Source: an uncultured Desulfobacter sp. (lineage in GTDB: Bacteria > Desulfobacterota > Desulfobacteria > Desulfobacterales > Desulfobacteraceae). From it: DNA of 64,000 nucleotides. The notes beneath the pieces were generated by a model, which saw only the letters and a program-made list of their open reading frames with translations, was not told the DNA's origin and did no database searches. Of this stretch, positions 62,352 to 64,000 are shown piece after piece (the first letter of the stretch is position 1; each line of letters opens with the position of its first letter). The DNA lies in contig NZ_OY762929.1 in NCBI RefSeq assembly GCF_963666675.1, positions 4,493,501 through 4,557,500 on the forward strand. The letters run 5' to 3'. The translations under genes and the position numbers were made by a program.

Positions 62352-62657
62352 TTATATTAAAGCCTCTAAGCCTTTTCTTTCCATGATATCCAACAATTTC
62401 CTTGAGGCTCCTGTAGGCTTTTTATTCCCCTGTTCCCACTTCTGTACAGTAGAGGTACTAATGTTGAAAACGCTTGCTAACGCAGCTTGGCTTAAATTAA
62501 ATCTTTTTCGGATTTCGGTTATGTTTTTGGGGGAATAGTCTTTCACTTCCGGAAGACATAATTTTTCAATATTTCTTAAAGTAATGTCATCCACAAGCCC
62601 ACTTTTATTTAAGTCCCTTACGGTTTCCGTAATTGAATCTGAAATTGATTTTCTCAT
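62352..62657 (-). CDS. XRE-family antitoxin (HigA/DNA-binding type)
   Basis: 101 residues with a C-terminal XRE helix-turn-helix: ITEIRKRFNLSQAALASVFNISTSTVQKWEQGNKKPTG, the type that represses its own operon and neutralises a RelE/HigB-like toxin. The start ATG overlaps the toxin stop (ATGA at 62654-62657), so toxin comes first and antitoxin second, as in higBA-type modules. Confidence 0.88.
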   Translation of the reverse strand: MRKSISDSITETVRDLNKSGLVDDITLRNIEKLCLPEVKDYSPKNITEIRKRFNLSQAALASVFNISTSTVQKWEQGNKKPTGASRKLLDIMERKGLEALI

Positions 62658-63021
62658 GTTGCCACCTCTTTTAAATCACCATTTTGGACTGCTATATCAA
62701 TTTCCCTTTCAGAAAATGAAAGTAAAATTTTAGCAAGTTCCTTGAAGACAAATAGCTCTTTGGGTGAAAGGTTTGATTTTTCATTTTTTGAGAAACCATG
62801 GATGAAAATAACTCTGCTGCCTTTCTTATAGCAAACAATCGTTCTTCCACTACCGCTTTTGCCTTGACCAGGGAAACGAATTCTTTTTTTGTAAATGTAC
62901 CCACCCAAATTTGCTTCGTAATTTCCACTGCCGACTTCTTCCAATGCTGTTTCCAAATCATCGATCGGTATTTTTTGTTTTGAAGCCATTTCACAAAGTG
63001 CTTTGTCATTAATTTTCGCAT
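62654..63021 (-). CDS. RelE/HigB-like toxin, apparently needing a -1 frameshift
   Basis: The main frame carries the toxin core: ANLGGYIYKKRIRFPGQGKSG, SGRTIVCYKKGSRVIFIHGF and SPKELFVFKELAKILLSFS, as in RelE-type mRNA interferases paired with XRE antitoxins. It has no good start: the first Met in its conserved part is MASKQKIP. The usual family N-terminus (xKHFxKWxxxxK) is in another frame, from ATG 63021 or 63009: MTKHFVKWLQNKK. The two frames join by a -1 step in a run of six A's (T6 on the plus strand near 62971-62976), giving MTKHFVKWLQNKK-IPIDDLETALEEV. This is a slippery-site frameshift, a phase-variable run, or a one-base loss. Confidence 0.75.
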
Positions 63022-63118
63022 AACAATAATATAGCACCGGGTGACACAATTTACAATATGCCTTTTTCTGTATCCCGTTGATTTTTAACGCACAACAATA
63101 CAATCCGGGTAAATCCCC

Positions 63119-63180
63119 TCACTATCGGCATCGAAATGTCCATTATTTTCGATCCCGATAGCGATCCCGACGGTTTTTCA
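63119..63180 (+). repeat. Family 3 repeat (GATAGCGA-rich), reverse of 58440
   Basis: CACTATCGGCATCGAAATGTC, CATTATTTTCGATCCCGATAG and CGATCCCGACGGTTTTTC; the reverse complement matches 58440-58505. Confidence 0.75.
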
Positions 63181-63235
63181 ATATAAAGGCGGTGTGGCCT
63201 ATAAAAACAAACCATCCGCACCAATGAAGAAAACG

Positions 63236-63274
63236 AAAAAAGCCCTGACCAAGTTTCACTTGATCAGGGCTTTT
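63236..63274 (-). terminator. rRNA operon terminator, duplicated copy
   Basis: AAAAGCCCTGATCAAG - TGAAA - CTTGGTCAGGGCTTTT on the minus strand; identical to the hairpin at 63430-63469. Confidence 0.88.
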
Positions 63275-63280
63275 AGAAAA

Positions 63281-63391
63281 AGAACCGGCGGCGTTCTACT
63301 CTCCCACATAGTCTCCCATGCAGTACCATCGACGCTAAAGACCAAAAACATATAATCGGGTCTTCCGTGTTCGAGATGGGTACGGGTGTGG
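63281..63391 (-). pseudogene. Damaged duplicate of the 5S rRNA 3' part
   Basis: The 3' half (CCGGCGGCGTTCTACTCTCC to GACGCTAAAGA on the plus strand) equals the real 5S. Then AGCTTAA is replaced by a 20-nt unrelated stretch (ACCAAAAACATATAATCGGG), the block TCTTCCGTGTTCGAGATGGG resumes, and the 5' end after GTGTGG is replaced by spacer sequence TCTATAAAAAC. A functional 5S cannot form. Confidence 0.85.
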
Positions 63392-63429
63392 TCTATAAAA
63401 ACAAACCATCCGCACCAAGGAAGAAAACG

Positions 63430-63469
63430 AAAAAAGCCCTGACCAAGTTTCACTTGATCAGGGCTTTTA
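63430..63469 (-). terminator. rRNA operon terminator
   Basis: GC-rich stem GCCCTGATCAAG / CTTGGTCAGGGC with a T run, 10 bp after the 5S 3' end on the minus strand. Confidence 0.92.
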
Positions 63470-63478
63470 GAAAAAGAA

Positions 63479-63592
<114 letters not shown>

Positions 63593-63701
63593 TTACACTG
63601 GTCGGACCTGGGACTTCAGAAAAGTTATTCGTTGCATGTCCCATGGATCCAAATTTGTAATCTGTTGCAGTAAAAACAATTTCAATATTGCTATGTCGCA
63701 G

Positions 63702-63821
63702 TCGGATGAAATTTTAGTGAATTTCAAGGCGCAAGCAAAGTCTTTAAATAAGGCGTAGTGGACTACGTCGTTTTAAAGGCTTTGTGCAGCAACGAAGAAA
63801 TTCGCAAAATTTCGTTCGACG
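63702..63821. repeat. Long imperfect inverted repeat in the 23S-5S spacer
   Basis: TCGGATGAAATTTTAGTGAA ... AAAGTCTTTAAATAAGGCG is mirrored by CGTTTTAAAGGCTTTGTGC ... AAATTCGCAAAATTTCGTTCG, arms of about 58 bp around ACTACG-type centre bases. It makes the 23S-5S spacer (about 260 bp) unusually long. Confidence 0.75.
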
Positions 63822-63851
63822 TCAAAGTGTTCAAAATTATTCGTGGAAAAA

Positions 63852-64000
63852 AGTGGCTAAGCCTCACGACCTATTAGTACTGGTAAGCTCAACATGTTGC
63901 CATGCTTACACACCCAGCCTATCAACCTTGTAGTCTTCAAGGGGTCTTCAGTCTAAAGAAGGGATATCTAATCTTGAAGTTGGCTTCCCGCTTAGATGCT
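63852..64000 (-). rRNA. rrl: 23S ribosomal RNA, 3' end (partial)
   Basis: On the minus strand the visible part starts AGCATCTAAGCGGGAAGCCA and ends GACTAATAGGTCGTGAGGCT-like sequence (here ACTAATAGGTCGTGAGGCTT), the conserved domain VI end of 23S. The gene runs out of the window; the 3' boundary near 63852 is approximate. Confidence 0.95.

Overview
The window is a chromosomal segment of a Gram-negative bacterium, most likely a sulfate-reducing Desulfobacterota (Desulfobacteraceae-like). This is an inference from gene content and style: a selenoprotein rhodanese, a NBP35/Mrp ATPase with CxxC, a choice-of-anchor I fusion phosphoesterase, a dockerin-like remnant, HD-GYP and sigma-54 regulators, and many short interspersed repeats. 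Most genes are of medium to high GC; the stretch from about 60.2 to 63.2 kb is clearly AT-richer and looks acquired.

Layout. 1-1.8 kb (minus): a DUF1611 protein and an enolase-superfamily epimerase, the dgcN-dgcA arrangement of D-glutamate catabolism. 2-3.9 kb: an MtaD-type deaminase and a glyoxalase-like protein. 4.8-9.7 kb: two exported phosphoesterases (5'-nucleotidase; calcineurin-like fused to choice-of-anchor I). 10.2-11.1 kb: a small rhodanese with two in-frame UGA codons and a SECIS-like hairpin, then DgkA. 11.3-18.7 kb: a large exported protein, an LTA-synthase-like phosphotransferase, and an OmpR/HK two-component pair. 18.7-29.1 kb: a Ste14-like methyltransferase, YaaA, a zinc-ribbon peptide, D-serine dehydratase, tandem HD-GYP and two regulators, set among repeats and decaying gene copies. 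29.4-35.3 kb: ATP-grasp / alpha-E / transglutaminase-DUF2126. 35.3-40.2 kb: PriA (minus), Mrp, PAS-LuxR regulator. 40.4-45.3 kb: two near-identical 47-residue peptides followed by an ABC ATPase, FtsX permease and AttH/CrtC-like lipoprotein. 46.5-51.8 kb: Upp-UraA, a beta-hydroxyacid dehydrogenase, Ppk1. 53.3-58.4 kb: lipoprotein, ECF sigma factor, zinc anti-sigma-like protein and membrane-anchored CHAT protease in one operon. 58.8-63.1 kb: an outer-membrane protein, unknown AT-rich genes, and a toxin-antitoxin pair whose toxin seems to need a -1 frameshift. The window ends in the 3' part of an rRNA operon on the minus strand (5S and the 3' end of 23S), with a duplicated, damaged 5S tail.

The three most interesting items are the candidate U-G-U selenoprotein at 10.2 kb, the CHAT protease / sigma factor operon at 53-58 kb (similar in logic to the Craspase sigma module but without CRISPR), and the twin-peptide / ABC / lipocalin cluster at 40-45 kb. 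The window also carries at least three families of short repeats. One, about 113 bp, has terminal inverted repeats and a different perfect 8-bp target duplication at each of three sites. Another, about 94 bp, has two hairpins, occurs ten times and forms tandem arrays.
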